Below are positions 25,865 to 34,743 of a stretch of DNA of 64,000 bases, in pieces (the stretch's first letter is position 1; every line of letters starts with the position of its first letter). The notes beneath the pieces are model-generated. The model searched no databases and had not been told where the DNA came from. It was given only the letters and a program-made list of their open reading frames with translations. The position numbers were made by a program, and so were the translations under genes. Source of the DNA: Rhodocyclaceae bacterium (GTDB lineage: Bacteria > Pseudomonadota > Gammaproteobacteria > Burkholderiales > Rhodocyclaceae); the NCBI GenBank assembly GCA_016702335.1, contig JADJEF010000020.1, positions 620,001-684,000 of the forward strand. Direction: 5' to 3'.

Positions 25865-26677
25865 ATGCTCAAAAAGAAATTCACCGCCATCGCACTGGGT
25901 CTGACCCTCTCGGCGAGCTCGCTGCTGGCCAGCGCCAGTGCAGAGCCCGCATCGGCCGGTGCTGCGGCGGCGGCCAAGATTAATGACCCGGCCAAAGGCT
26001 GGGACACGCTCTGGTACCACGTGATTCGCGACATATCGATCATCGGGGTACTGTTCGCCCTCGTGACCGCCTGGTTCATCTGGCAGTCACGGCGCCGTCC
26101 GGGCAATGAAGTCGGTGCCTCGCCCAAGCTCTCGGCCGCGTCCGCCGTGGGCTGGACCGTGATCCCGATCTTCGTCTTTCTCTCGATTGACCTCTACACC
26201 GCCGCCAATGGCTGGGTGCTGTGGAACCACTACCGCGATGTGCCCGCCCAGCGCATGGAAGTGAAGCTGGAGTCGGGCATGTACAGTTGGGACTACACCT
26301 ACGCCAACGGCGTGCGCACGCAGAATGAGCTGATCGTTCCAGCGGGCACCCCGGTGGTGCTGCGCATGACCAGCCGCGATACCTTGCACAGCCACTACAT
26401 CCCCGACTTCCGCGTCAAGGAAGACTCGATGCCCGGGCGCGTGACCTATCTCTGGTTCAACCCGGAAAAGCCCGGTGAGCACATCGTCACCTGCGCCGAG
26501 TACTGCGGCGTGATGCACGGCTACATGGCCGGGCGCGTGATCGTCAAGGCTCCCGAGGAGTACGCCGCCTGGATGCAGCAGGAAGAAACCAAACTGGCTG
26601 CCGCCAACGCCCCCGCCGTTGCCGAAGCCCCCGCGGAGGTTGCCAAGCCGGCCGCCAAAGCGACCAAGAAGATCTGA
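25865..26677 (+). CDS. coxB: Cytochrome c oxidase subunit II (CoxB)
   Basis: 270 residues: signal peptide (LGLTLSASSLLASASA), two transmembrane helices, then the periplasmic cupredoxin domain with the CuA ligands LHSHYIPDF (His) and CAEYCGVMHGYM (C-x3-C-x3-H-x2-M). It accepts electrons from cytochrome c and passes them to subunit I. There is no fused cytochrome c domain; the C terminus is an Ala/Pro/Lys tail. It follows the SCO gene by 13 bases. Confidence 0.93.
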   Translation: MLKKKFTAIALGLTLSASSLLASASAEPASAGAAAAAKINDPAKGWDTLWYHVIRDISIIGVLFALVTAWFIWQSRRRPGNEVGASPKLSAASAVGWTVIPIFVFLSIDLYTAANGWVLWNHYRDVPAQRMEVKLESGMYSWDYTYANGVRTQNELIVPAGTPVVLRMTSRDTLHSHYIPDFRVKEDSMPGRVTYLWFNPEKPGEHIVTCAEYCGVMHGYMAGRVIVKAPEEYAAWMQQEETKLAAANAPAVAEAPAEVAKPAAKATKKI

Positions 26678-26693
26678 AACAAGGAAGCTCAAG

Positions 26694-28265
26694 ATGAATC
26701 TCAAGGAATGGATCTTTACCACCGACCACAAGCGGGTTGGCGTCCTCTATCTGATCGGCTCGATTGCCGCCTTCGGCATTGCCGGCATCATGGCGCTGCT
26801 GATGCGTGCCGAGTTATCGACCCTCGGCCCCACCATCACCAGCAACCCCGCGACCTACAACGTATGGCTGTACACCCACGGCGCGGTCATGATTCTGGGC
26901 TTCCAGATTCCGGCCCTGACCGGCTTCTTCGCCAACTACTGCATCCCGCTGATGATCGGCGCCAAAGACGTGGCCTTCCCGCGCGTCAATGCCTTGTCGG
27001 TGTGGCTGTTCTATGTCGGCGTGATCCTGGCCTGCCTGACCTTCTTCCTGCCTGATCCGCCCGATGTCATGTGGACCGGCTACCCGCCCTACTCGATCAT
27101 GACCACCGGCAACACGGCGATGTATTCCTTTACCGTGCTGATTCTCGGTTTTGCCTCGATCATCGGCGGCGTGAACTTCCTCACCACCGTGGCCTACATG
27201 CGCGCGCCGGGCCTGACGCTGAACAAGCTCAACATTTTTGTTTGGTGCACCCTGGCCGCCTTCGTGTTGCAGCTCATCTTCGTGCCGGTGCTGGGCACCG
27301 CCGTGACGCTGATCTCGATGGACAAGTATCTGGGCACGCACTTCTTCGACCCGGCCGCGGGTGGTGATGTGCTGACCTACCAGAACCTGTTCTGGTTCTA
27401 CTCGCACCCGGCCGTTTACGTGATCTTCCTGCCCTTCATCGGCGTGGTTTACGAGATCATCACCGCCCACTCGAAGAACATGGTGTTTAACTACAAGATG
27501 GTGGTCTATGGCGGCGTCGGCGGCATCGTCGCGCTGTCGGGCGTGGTGTGGGTGCATCACCTCTACGTCTCGGGCATGGCCGACTGGCTGCGTATCGGCC
27601 AGATGATCACCACGCTGATGATCTCGATCCCCGTCGGCCTGATGATGATCGGCCTGATCGGCACCCTGTACAAGGGCTCGATCGCCTTCACCACCCCGAT
27701 GCTCTATGCGCTGGGTGTCGTCTTCCTGTTCCTCATCGGCGGGTTGACCGGCGTGCCACTGGCGCTGCCCTCGCTGACGATCGGCGTCTCGGATACCTAT
27801 TACGTGGTGGGGCACTTCCACTATGTGATGGCGGTGGCCGGTACCTTCGCCATCTTCGGCGGCGTCTATCACTGGTTCCCGAAAGTGACCGGCAAGATGT
27901 ACAACGAGTTCTGGGGCAAGCTGGGCTTCTGGCTGACCTTCATCGGCGTCAATATCACCTTCTGGATCATGATGGACGTGGGAGTCAAGGGTATGCCCCG
28001 TCGCTACTACGACTATGCGCACTTCCCGCAGTTCGAGAGCGCGCACCAGTGGATGACGGTCGGTGCCGCCATTTTGGGTGTTGGCTTCGCGCTGGCAGTG
28101 CTGAACTGGATCATGGGCGCGATCAATGGCAAGAAGGCGCTGGATAATCCGTGGGGCTCGCCCTCGCTGGAGTGGAGCACCGTCTCGCCCCCGCCGCACG
28201 GCAACTGGCCGACCCCCCCGTCGGTGTCGGAAGACTGGCATCCGTACGGATTCAAGAAAGACTGA
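26694..28265 (+). CDS. coxA: Cytochrome c oxidase subunit I, A2-type haem-copper oxidase (CoxA)
   Basis: 523 residues, twelve helices. Ligands are visible: His62 (THGAVMILG, low-spin haem), His238 in YSHPAVY with the cross-linked Tyr242, His288-His289 (VVWVHHLYVSG, CuB), and His374/His376 (VVGHFHYVM, haems). The helix VI motif is YSHPAV, not the GHPEV of classical A1 enzymes, so the D-channel glutamate is replaced by the YS pair that defines A2-type oxidases. It reduces O2 to water and pumps protons. ATG 26694 follows AAGGAAG. No ctaG or surf1 gene is in the operon. Confidence 0.93.
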   Translation: MNLKEWIFTTDHKRVGVLYLIGSIAAFGIAGIMALLMRAELSTLGPTITSNPATYNVWLYTHGAVMILGFQIPALTGFFANYCIPLMIGAKDVAFPRVNALSVWLFYVGVILACLTFFLPDPPDVMWTGYPPYSIMTTGNTAMYSFTVLILGFASIIGGVNFLTTVAYMRAPGLTLNKLNIFVWCTLAAFVLQLIFVPVLGTAVTLISMDKYLGTHFFDPAAGGDVLTYQNLFWFYSHPAVYVIFLPFIGVVYEIITAHSKNMVFNYKMVVYGGVGGIVALSGVVWVHHLYVSGMADWLRIGQMITTLMISIPVGLMMIGLIGTLYKGSIAFTTPMLYALGVVFLFLIGGLTGVPLALPSLTIGVSDTYYVVGHFHYVMAVAGTFAIFGGVYHWFPKVTGKMYNEFWGKLGFWLTFIGVNITFWIMMDVGVKGMPRRYYDYAHFPQFESAHQWMTVGAAILGVGFALAVLNWIMGAINGKKALDNPWGSPSLEWSTVSPPPHGNWPTPPSVSEDWHPYGFKKD

Positions 28266-28281
28266 GCCTTTCCCGCTTCCA

Positions 28282-28312
28282 AAAAACGCCCCGGCAGCCC
28301 CGGGGCGTTTTT
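28282..28312 (+). terminator. Intrinsic terminator of the cytochrome oxidase operon
   Basis: A 13-base inverted repeat (AAAAACGCCCCGG with its complement, arms 28282-28294 and 28300-28312) with a T-tract, 17 bases after the coxA stop. Confidence 0.92.
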
Positions 28313-28327
28313 GTTTAAAGTGCCGGC

Positions 28328-28951
28328 ATGAACTCATCCCTGATCAAATCACTCGTCATCGCCGGCCTGGTGTTGGCCACCGTCGGTGCCTGGCTTACCG
28401 CCCGCAACGCGCTGCACACCCCGCAGCCACCCGGCACGCTGAAGACCGTCACCGAATTCACCGAGGGCAATCCAATGCCCGCTTTTCGCCTGAATGGGCC
28501 CAAGGGTGCCTTTACCAACGCCGATCTGGCGGGTAAATGGAGTTTCATCTTTTTTGGCTACACCCAGTGCCCGGATGTCTGCCCGACCGCCCTGAGCCTG
28601 ATGAAGGGGCTGAAAAGCGCCGTCCCGCCAGCGCCGACTTGGCAGGTGGTATTCGTCTCCGTCGATCCCCAGCGCGATACTCGCGAGTTGCTTGATCAGT
28701 ACATGGCCGCCTTCGACCCGGCGTTTATCGGCCTGAATGGCGACGACGCCGCCTTGCAGCCCTTACTCAAGGATCTGGGTGTATTTTCCCGCCGCAATGA
28801 CGAGAAGGAGAAGCAGCACTACACGGTGGATCATTCGGCCGGCATCTATCTGCTCGACCCGCAGGGCCGGCTGGCCGCCGTGTTTTCCGCTCCGCAGGAA
28901 CTCGGGGCAATGACGGCCGACTTTCAACGCATCGTCAAAGCGCGTTCCTAG
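28328..28951 (+). CDS. SCO1/SenC-type copper chaperone (second)
   Basis: 207 residues, N-terminal membrane anchor (LVIAGLVLATVGAWLTA) and a thioredoxin-fold SCO domain with the copper ligands CPDVCP in FFGYTQCPDVCPTALSLM and the His in YTVDHSAGIYLLDP. A dispersed repeat copy encodes SAVPPAPTWQ (residues 97-106) in the surface loop just before the VVFVSVDPQRDT strand. It likely loads copper into the oxidase encoded upstream or the haem-copper subunit on the other strand. Confidence 0.9.
   Translation: MNSSLIKSLVIAGLVLATVGAWLTARNALHTPQPPGTLKTVTEFTEGNPMPAFRLNGPKGAFTNADLAGKWSFIFFGYTQCPDVCPTALSLMKGLKSAVPPAPTWQVVFVSVDPQRDTRELLDQYMAAFDPAFIGLNGDDAALQPLLKDLGVFSRRNDEKEKQHYTVDHSAGIYLLDPQGRLAAVFSAPQELGAMTADFQRIVKARS
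28618..28644 (+). repeat. Dispersed 27-bp repeat, copy 5 (inside SCO gene, sense)
   Basis: In-frame copy encoding SAVPPAPTWQ, in a surface loop of the SCO protein. It differs from consensus at the ends (AGC for ATC, GGCAG for GSGGA). Confidence 0.88.
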
Positions 28952-28980
28952 CCACGCTTGGTCGCTCTCAGTCTTGGCTC

Positions 28981-30363
28981 TCAGTCCGGGCGCTTGCTCA
29001 TCGCCTTGAGGCAAACCAGCACGAACATCACCCCGCCGATAATAGCGATGAGCCCGCCCAGGCCCATCATGCCCATGCCGATCTTCTGCGGTAGCGAGGT
29101 GAGCACCTGCTCCGCCCCGGCCACCTTGCGCTGAACGCCATAGCCGCCCGACCAGGCCAGCCCGAGAATGTGAATCAGCTGGCCGCCGCCATACACATAC
29201 GGCTGCCAGCGCGCCATCTTGCCCTCCGCCGCGCCGAAGCCCAGCTTGGGCAGCAACACATAGGCCAGACCCATGAACGCCAGGGTCACACCGACAATCG
29301 AGCCGTGATAGTGGGCGGGAATCACCACATTCACGCCCTTGATCATGTAGGCAAGCGCGCCGCCGACGCCGAACAGCAGCATCGAGGCCATGAACGCCGA
29401 CTTCGCTGGTGAAACGACCCGCCGCACCTGCCACAACGAGCCCGCGGCAAACACCATCAAGGGCACGGTCAGCGGATGACCCACCTCCATCAGCTTGGCG
29501 AAGTAGACCATGTGGAAGGGTGAACCCACCGGCCAGTAGGAATAAATCACCGGCACCGCCAGCAAGGGCAGTGCCGCAAAAATGAACAGAGCCTGGGCAG
29601 CACGCGCCGAGACCAGGGGCGGGGCATCCAGTTCCGTCGCCAGCCAGAACCAGGCCACCACCACCAGCAGCACATGCTGAAACTGCAAGACATGGCCGCC
29701 GCCCCAGTACACCATCTCCCAATAGGCCTGCCCCTCGGCATCGGGCACACCCATCAGCGATACGCCTACCGACACCATGGCGAAGGCCCCCGCCAGCGCA
29801 CTGAGAAAAGCACCCAGACGCAGTGCTGACTCACCCGCCGCAGATGTGCCCATCGCCGTGTTGCCAGCGCCGACTTGCGGACTGATCGTGAGCAAGGCAC
29901 GAATCACCGCCAGCGCAAAGCCGGCACCGGCCAGACTCAGGCCCACATAAAACACCGGCTGCTGCAGCATGGGGATGTAGTTGTTGAGCAAGGGGCGGGT
30001 ATCGGGGAACAGTGGCGAAACAGTCATCACCACCGTACCCGCAAAGGCCAGCACGACACCCGCCCAGCCGAGCAGAGCAAGGCGGGCAGAGCCAGCGACA
30101 CTCCAGATCACGGCAGCGAAGGCCATGAACCAGACGAACACCGACAGATCCACATGCACCACCAGCGCCGAGCGAAAGAAGTCGCGCGAAGGCAAAAACT
30201 GCTGCAAGCCCGGCGTGCGGGCAAACACCAGTAGTACGGCGAGCAGGCCGGAACCAATCAGAGCGGCGACGCCCAGCGTCAACCAGGCACGCGCCAGACG
30301 GGTAGCGGCACTTCCCGACGAGGGTGCCGCAATGGAAATTCGATAAGCGGTTTGAGTGAACAT
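28981..30363 (-). CDS. Haem-copper oxidase subunit I-like protein (cbb3/NOR-like)
   Basis: 460 residues with about twelve helices and haem-ligand-like histidines: VVHVDLSVFVWF (helix II), YWGGGHVLQFQHV, and IPAHYHGSIVG (HxH late helix as in cbb3 and NOR), plus LIHILGLAWSGGYG. The usual vicinal His-His of helix VII is not evident, so full catalytic competence is uncertain. No ccoO, ccoP or norC partner is nearby; it is divergent from haem O synthase. A dispersed repeat copy in antisense encodes PQVGAGNTAMG from residue 162 in a loop. The start is uncertain; an upstream ATG at about 30441 is also in frame. Confidence 0.7.
   Translation of the reverse strand: MFTQTAYRISIAAPSSGSAATRLARAWLTLGVAALIGSGLLAVLLVFARTPGLQQFLPSRDFFRSALVVHVDLSVFVWFMAFAAVIWSVAGSARLALLGWAGVVLAFAGTVVMTVSPLFPDTRPLLNNYIPMLQQPVFYVGLSLAGAGFALAVIRALLTISPQVGAGNTAMGTSAAGESALRLGAFLSALAGAFAMVSVGVSLMGVPDAEGQAYWEMVYWGGGHVLQFQHVLLVVVAWFWLATELDAPPLVSARAAQALFIFAALPLLAVPVIYSYWPVGSPFHMVYFAKLMEVGHPLTVPLMVFAAGSLWQVRRVVSPAKSAFMASMLLFGVGGALAYMIKGVNVVIPAHYHGSIVGVTLAFMGLAYVLLPKLGFGAAEGKMARWQPYVYGGGQLIHILGLAWSGGYGVQRKVAGAEQVLTSLPQKIGMGMMGLGGLIAIIGGVMFVLVCLKAMSKRPD
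29854..29880 (+). repeat. Dispersed 27-bp repeat, copy 6 (inside haem-copper subunit gene, antisense)
   Basis: Plus-strand copy inside a minus-strand gene, read as PQVGAGNTAMG in an interhelical loop. Confidence 0.9.
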
Positions 30364-30490
30364 GGAATGATGGCGGGCGGCAAAGGCTGCCGCAGCGAAA
30401 GAACCAACGTGGCTAGGAGGGTCGGCAGTATAAGGGTGCATGGTAAACTCGCGCGCTTTCTCGCTCCCCCGCCCGCCCGCGCTTTTACCC

Positions 30491-31387
30491 ATGAGAGCCT
30501 CCGCCCTGACGCTGCAGAGCACCACCGAACGCCTGAAAAACTACTTTGCGCTGACCAAGCCGCGCGTCATTTCGCTCATCGTTTTTTGTGCGGTGATCGG
30601 CATGTTTCTGGCGACGCCGGGCATGGTGCCGTGGCGAATCCTCTGGGCCGCCACCCTGGGCATCGGCTTGGTGGCCGGTGCCGCCGCTGCGGTCAATTGC
30701 CTGATCGAACAGAAAATCGATGCCGTCATGGCGCGCACGCGCGGCCGCCCGCTGGTGCTTGGCGGCGTCAACTCGTTTGAGACCCTGATCGTTTCCGGTG
30801 TGCTCGGCGGTATCGGCCTCTCGCTGCTGTATCGCTTCGTCAATCCCTACACCATGTGGCTGACCCTGGCGACTTTTGTCGGCTACGCCATCATCTATAC
30901 CGTATTTCTCAAGCCCAACACCTCGCAGAACATCGTCATCGGCGGCGCTTCCGGGGCCATGCCGCCGGTGCTGGGCTGGGCGGCGGTGACAGGTGAAACA
31001 CCGGGTGAGGCCTGGCTGCTGTTCCTGATCATTTTTGTATGGACCCCGCCGCACTTCTGGTCGCTGGCCCTGTACCGCGCCAAAGAATACGCCGCTGCCG
31101 GCATCCCCATGCTGCCGGTCACACATGGAGCCGAATACACCCGTCGCCATGTCTTTCTGTACACCATCGGCCTGACGCTGATCACCTTCGTGCCCTTCAT
31201 GATCGGCATGAGCAGCTGGTTTTATCTGGTCAGCGCGGTGATTCTCGATGCCATTTTTCTGGGCTATGCCTGGCTGGTCTGGCGTCGGTATTCGGATGAG
31301 GTGGCGCGCAAGTCGTTCCGCTGGTCCATCATGTATCTCTCGCTGCTGTTTGCCGCGCTGTTAATCGACCACTACCTGCCGTTCTGA
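30491..31387 (+). CDS. ctaB: Protoheme IX farnesyltransferase (haem O synthase)
   Basis: 298 residues, UbiA-superfamily membrane prenyltransferase. The first Asp-rich motif is NCLIEQKIDAVMARTRGRPL (with DxxxxRTxxRP), and the second is in the cytoplasmic loop ALYRAKEYAAAGIPMLPV. It adds a farnesyl group to haem B to give haem O, precursor of haem A for the A2-type oxidase. No ctaA (haem A synthase) is in the window. ATG 30491 begins at the conserved region. The third SCO gene follows after two bases. Confidence 0.92.
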   Translation: MRASALTLQSTTERLKNYFALTKPRVISLIVFCAVIGMFLATPGMVPWRILWAATLGIGLVAGAAAAVNCLIEQKIDAVMARTRGRPLVLGGVNSFETLIVSGVLGGIGLSLLYRFVNPYTMWLTLATFVGYAIIYTVFLKPNTSQNIVIGGASGAMPPVLGWAAVTGETPGEAWLLFLIIFVWTPPHFWSLALYRAKEYAAAGIPMLPVTHGAEYTRRHVFLYTIGLTLITFVPFMIGMSSWFYLVSAVILDAIFLGYAWLVWRRYSDEVARKSFRWSIMYLSLLFAALLIDHYLPF

Positions 31388-31389
31388 GC

Positions 31390-31980
31390 ATGCGCGGCAA
31401 CTGTCTTGCCGTCGTTTTCGCCGCCTTGATGCTGTCGGCCTGTCAGCCGAACACGCCGGCCTTCCATGCCACCGACATGAGCGCCAGTGCTGCCAGCATC
31501 GGCGGTGATCTCGCGCTGACCGATCACACCGGGCGCGCCCGCACCCTCAAAGATTTTTTAGGCCAGGTAGTGGTAGTGTTCTTTGGCTACACCCAGTGCC
31601 CGGATGTCTGCCCGACCAACATGAGCACGCTGCGTGAGGTGATGACCCAACTGGGCCCGGACTCCGCCAGGGTGCAAGTGCTGTTCGTCAGCGTCGACCC
31701 CGAGCGTGATACGCAGGAGCTGCTGGCCCAGTATGTGCCGGCTTTTCACCCGAGCTTTCTTGGTCTTTATGGCTCTGCGGAACAGACCGCCAAAGTTGCC
31801 GGCGACTTCCGTGTCTTCTACCAAAAGCAGGGCAAGGTCGCGGGCGCGAACTACACAGTGGACCATAGCGCCGGCAGCTATGTGTTTGATGCCAGCGGCA
31901 AGCTGCGCTTGTATCTGCGCCACGGCGATTCCGCGGCGAACATTGCCGACGACCTGCGCCGGCTGCTACGTGGCGAGTAA
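31390..31980 (+). CDS. SCO1/SenC-type copper chaperone, lipoprotein (third)
   Basis: 196 residues with a lipoprotein signal ending LSAC (Cys at about residue 18), then a SCO domain: FFGYTQCPDVCPTNMSTL and NYTVDHSAGSYVFDASG. It is coupled to ctaB (two bases apart). It overlaps the convergent SulP gene by 15 bases. Three SCO proteins with different anchors within 7 kb suggest they serve different copper sites. Confidence 0.9.
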   Translation: MRGNCLAVVFAALMLSACQPNTPAFHATDMSASAASIGGDLALTDHTGRARTLKDFLGQVVVVFFGYTQCPDVCPTNMSTLREVMTQLGPDSARVQVLFVSVDPERDTQELLAQYVPAFHPSFLGLYGSAEQTAKVAGDFRVFYQKQGKVAGANYTVDHSAGSYVFDASGKLRLYLRHGDSAANIADDLRRLLRGE

Positions 31981-33618
31981 CTCGCGTTCTGTCTGGGCGG
32001 CACGCCAGTCAGCAATAGTTTCGTGCAGGTGCGCCGCACCCACTTTGGCCACAATCCCCGCACGCTCCAGCTTTGAGCGCACGTTGCCGCGAACCTCGCA
32101 CAGACTCACACGCGCGCCGGCACGCTGAAAGTCATCAATCAGCTCGGACAGTGCCTCCAGTCCGGTGGCGTCCATGAAGGGCACACGCCCCATGCGCAAC
32201 AGCACCTCACGGGCGGGGTCACGAATGGTTGAAAGCGTCGTCTGAAGTTTTTCCGCCGCACCGAAAAAGAACGGGCCATCAATGCTGTAGACCAAGGCAC
32301 GGTCGGAGCTGCGCCGGTTGCCATGCCCTGCAGAATCGGGCGACATGGCCGGCTCGGGCTCTTCCGTCACCTCTACGGACTCCGCCATGCGATGCATGAA
32401 AAGCAAGGAGGCCAACATGACCCCGACATTGACGGCCACCACCAGATCGGCCAGCATGGTCAGGCTGAAGGTAATCAGCAAGATGGCCACATCACCGCGC
32501 GGGGCGGTGCGCACCAGGCGAACAAAATGCTGCAGTTCACCCATATTCCACGCCACCACGAACAGGATCGCGGCCAATGCACACAAGGGGATGTGACTGG
32601 CGAGCGGTGCCGCCACCAGAATGATGATCAACAAGGTCAGCGCGTGCACCACCCCGGCCAGCGGGCTGGTGGCGCCGTTGCGCACATTGGTGGCCGTGCG
32701 GGCAATGGCTCCGGTCGCCGCAAAGCCGCCAAACAGCGGTGCCACGATATTGGCCAGCCCCTGCCCCACCAGTTCCTGATTCGGATTGTGTCGTGTTCCA
32801 GCCATGCCATCGGCCACTACCGCCGAGAGCAACGACTCGATTGCCCCGAGCAGCGCGATGGTGAACGCGGGGCCAATCAGTTTCACCACATCCGTCATGG
32901 TGATCTGAAGCCAACCGAATTTGGGCAGTTCGCGTGGTAGGTCACCAAAGGCAGAACCAATCGTCGCGACTCCGTCAAACTGAAACACCGCCTGCACCAG
33001 CGTCGCTACCACCATTGCCACCAGGGGTGAGGGCACCCTCGGCAGCACCTTGGTACTAAAGAGGCAGAGCGCAAGTGCCAGCAGCCCCAGGGCGGTCGTT
33101 GCCGGGTGCAGTTCGGGCAGGGCAAACAGCAGCGCCGCCAGCTTCTCATGAAAGTGTTCGCCCGAGTGCGCCGGGTCCAGCCCAAGAAAATACTTCCATT
33201 GACCGACCCAGATGATCACGGCGATGCCGGTGGTAAAGCCAATGATGACCGGGTGCGGAATGTAGCGGATCACCGCACCAAAGCGGGCGAAGCCCATCGC
33301 CACCAGCATCAAGCCAGCCATCAGCGTAGCGATTTGCAGGCCGGCAACGCCGTATTTTGATGAAACGCCGGCCAGAATGACAATGAAGGCACCCGTTGGC
33401 CCGGCAATTTGCAGCCGGCTTCCCCCAAAGAGAGACACCAGCACACCGGCTATGATTGCCGTAAACAAACCTTGCTGCGGGGTTGCCCCACTGGCAATTG
33501 CGAAAGCCATGGCCAGTGGCAGCGCGACAACACCCACTACCAAGCCCGCGACCAGATTGTTAGCCCACTGACCGCGGGCAAAGAGTCCTGCGCGATAGGC
33601 GTCGACAACGGCGATCAT
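31966..33618 (-). CDS. SulP-family anion transporter with STAS domain
   Basis: 550 residues: an N-terminal sulfate-permease membrane domain (VGVVALPLAMAFAIASG near residue 28, GGSRLQIAGPTGAFIVIL, NQELVGQGLANIVAPLFGG) and a C-terminal STAS domain (about 430-540: ALVYSIDGPFFFGAAEKL, RVPFMDATGLEALSELI). SulP proteins carry sulfate, bicarbonate or dicarboxylates in symport; the substrate is unassigned. No carbonic-anhydrase partner is nearby. Confidence 0.88.
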   Translation of the reverse strand: MIAVVDAYRAGLFARGQWANNLVAGLVVGVVALPLAMAFAIASGATPQQGLFTAIIAGVLVSLFGGSRLQIAGPTGAFIVILAGVSSKYGVAGLQIATLMAGLMLVAMGFARFGAVIRYIPHPVIIGFTTGIAVIIWVGQWKYFLGLDPAHSGEHFHEKLAALLFALPELHPATTALGLLALALCLFSTKVLPRVPSPLVAMVVATLVQAVFQFDGVATIGSAFGDLPRELPKFGWLQITMTDVVKLIGPAFTIALLGAIESLLSAVVADGMAGTRHNPNQELVGQGLANIVAPLFGGFAATGAIARTATNVRNGATSPLAGVVHALTLLIIILVAAPLASHIPLCALAAILFVVAWNMGELQHFVRLVRTAPRGDVAILLITFSLTMLADLVVAVNVGVMLASLLFMHRMAESVEVTEEPEPAMSPDSAGHGNRRSSDRALVYSIDGPFFFGAAEKLQTTLSTIRDPAREVLLRMGRVPFMDATGLEALSELIDDFQRAGARVSLCEVRGNVRSKLERAGIVAKVGAAHLHETIADWRAAQTERELLAT

Positions 33619-33646
33619 GTTGAAGATGCTAGCCGGCGTGCCAAAA

Positions 33647-33675
33647 ACAAAGCCCCGGAGTAGGCGGGGCTTTGT
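33647..33675 (-). terminator. Intrinsic terminator of rpoH
   Basis: A 10-base stem (ACAAAGCCCC with GGGGCTTTGT, arms 33647-33656 and 33666-33675) followed on the minus strand by a T-rich tract, about 20 bases after the rpoH stop codon. Confidence 0.88.
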
Positions 33676-33696
33676 GTGTGCGACTTTCGGCTTGAA

Positions 33697-34569
33697 TCAA
33701 TGGACGGACGCCAGCGACAGCTTCATTTTTTGCAAAGCCTTTACCTCGATCTGACGAATGCGCTCTGCCGACACGCCGTACTCGGCCGCCAGTTCATGCA
33801 AGGTAGCCGCCTCTTCACCCTCGTCGACCAGCCAACGTCGTTGCACGATGGCGCGACTGCGCTCGTCAAGGTGCTCAAGGGCACCACGCAAACCTTCGTC
33901 CTGCATACGATCGTATTGCTTGCGTTCCAGCATCATCGAAGGCTCGGCGCTGACATCAGCGGCCAGATAGGCAATCGGCGCATAGCGCTCCTCGTCGTCA
34001 TCTGACGTGGGCTCAAGCGACACATCGGCGCCGGTCATGCGCGTTTCCATCTCGATCACTTCTTCAGGCTTCACGCCCAAATGAGTCGCCACGGCCTGCA
34101 CCTCTTTCGGGCCCAGCGTCGCAAAGCCCTGCTTGAGGCTGCGCAGATTGAAGAACAGCTTGCGCTGCGCCTTGGTCGTGGCCAGCTTGACCAGGCGCCA
34201 GTTTTTCAAAATGTACTCGTGAATTTCGGCTTTGATCCAGTGCATGGCGAACGACACCAGACGCACCCCGCGCTCCGGGTCAAAGCGCTTGACGGCCTTC
34301 ATGAGGCCGATATTGCCTTCCTGAATCAGATCTGCATGCGGCAGACCATACCCCAGGTAGCCGCGTGCAATCGAAATCACCAGACGCAGGTGCGACGTAA
34401 TCAGCCGGCGCGCCGACTCCAGATCTTCGTCGGTACGGAAGCGACGGGCAAGCTCAAGCTCCTCTTCCTCAGTGAGCAAAGGCACCCGGTTGGCAGCGTG
34501 AATGTAGGCCTCGATGCTCCCGGTCGGTGACGGCAGCACGAATTGGCCTAGTGTCAATGCGGTTCCCAT
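33697..34569 (-). CDS. rpoH: RNA polymerase sigma-32 factor
   Basis: 290 residues with sigma-70 regions 1.2-4.2. Region 2 is DLIQEGNIGLMKAVKRFDPERGVRLVSFAMHWIKAEIHEYIL; it is followed by the diagnostic RpoH box QRKLFFNLR, and region 4 has the helix-turn-helix LHELAAEYGVSAERIRQIEVKAL. It directs transcription of heat-shock genes. The leader between its start and the uma2 gene (174 bases) is AT-rich; thermosensor folding was not evaluated. Confidence 0.94.
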   Translation of the reverse strand: MGTALTLGQFVLPSPTGSIEAYIHAANRVPLLTEEEELELARRFRTDEDLESARRLITSHLRLVISIARGYLGYGLPHADLIQEGNIGLMKAVKRFDPERGVRLVSFAMHWIKAEIHEYILKNWRLVKLATTKAQRKLFFNLRSLKQGFATLGPKEVQAVATHLGVKPEEVIEMETRMTGADVSLEPTSDDDEERYAPIAYLAADVSAEPSMMLERKQYDRMQDEGLRGALEHLDERSRAIVQRRWLVDEGEEAATLHELAAEYGVSAERIRQIEVKALQKMKLSLASVH

Positions 34570-34743
34570 GAGACTCTCCTTGCGTTTTTGCGGATTAACG
34601 ACGCAAAGTTTAGCACTCTATCGACAGGACTGCTAACGGGGCTTGTGGCAAATCGTAACACGTCGGCTGGCGTGCCACAGCGACAGAATTACTCCTTTAA
34701 AAACAATTTACTGAAGATTTCCGAGATTGTCAGGAGGCCTATC

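Noticed and set aside
26814..28337. 507-codon open frame opposite coxA
   Set aside because: Shadow of a highly GC-biased third-position pattern; composition rich in His, Asp and Arg with no structure. coxA has all catalytic ligands.
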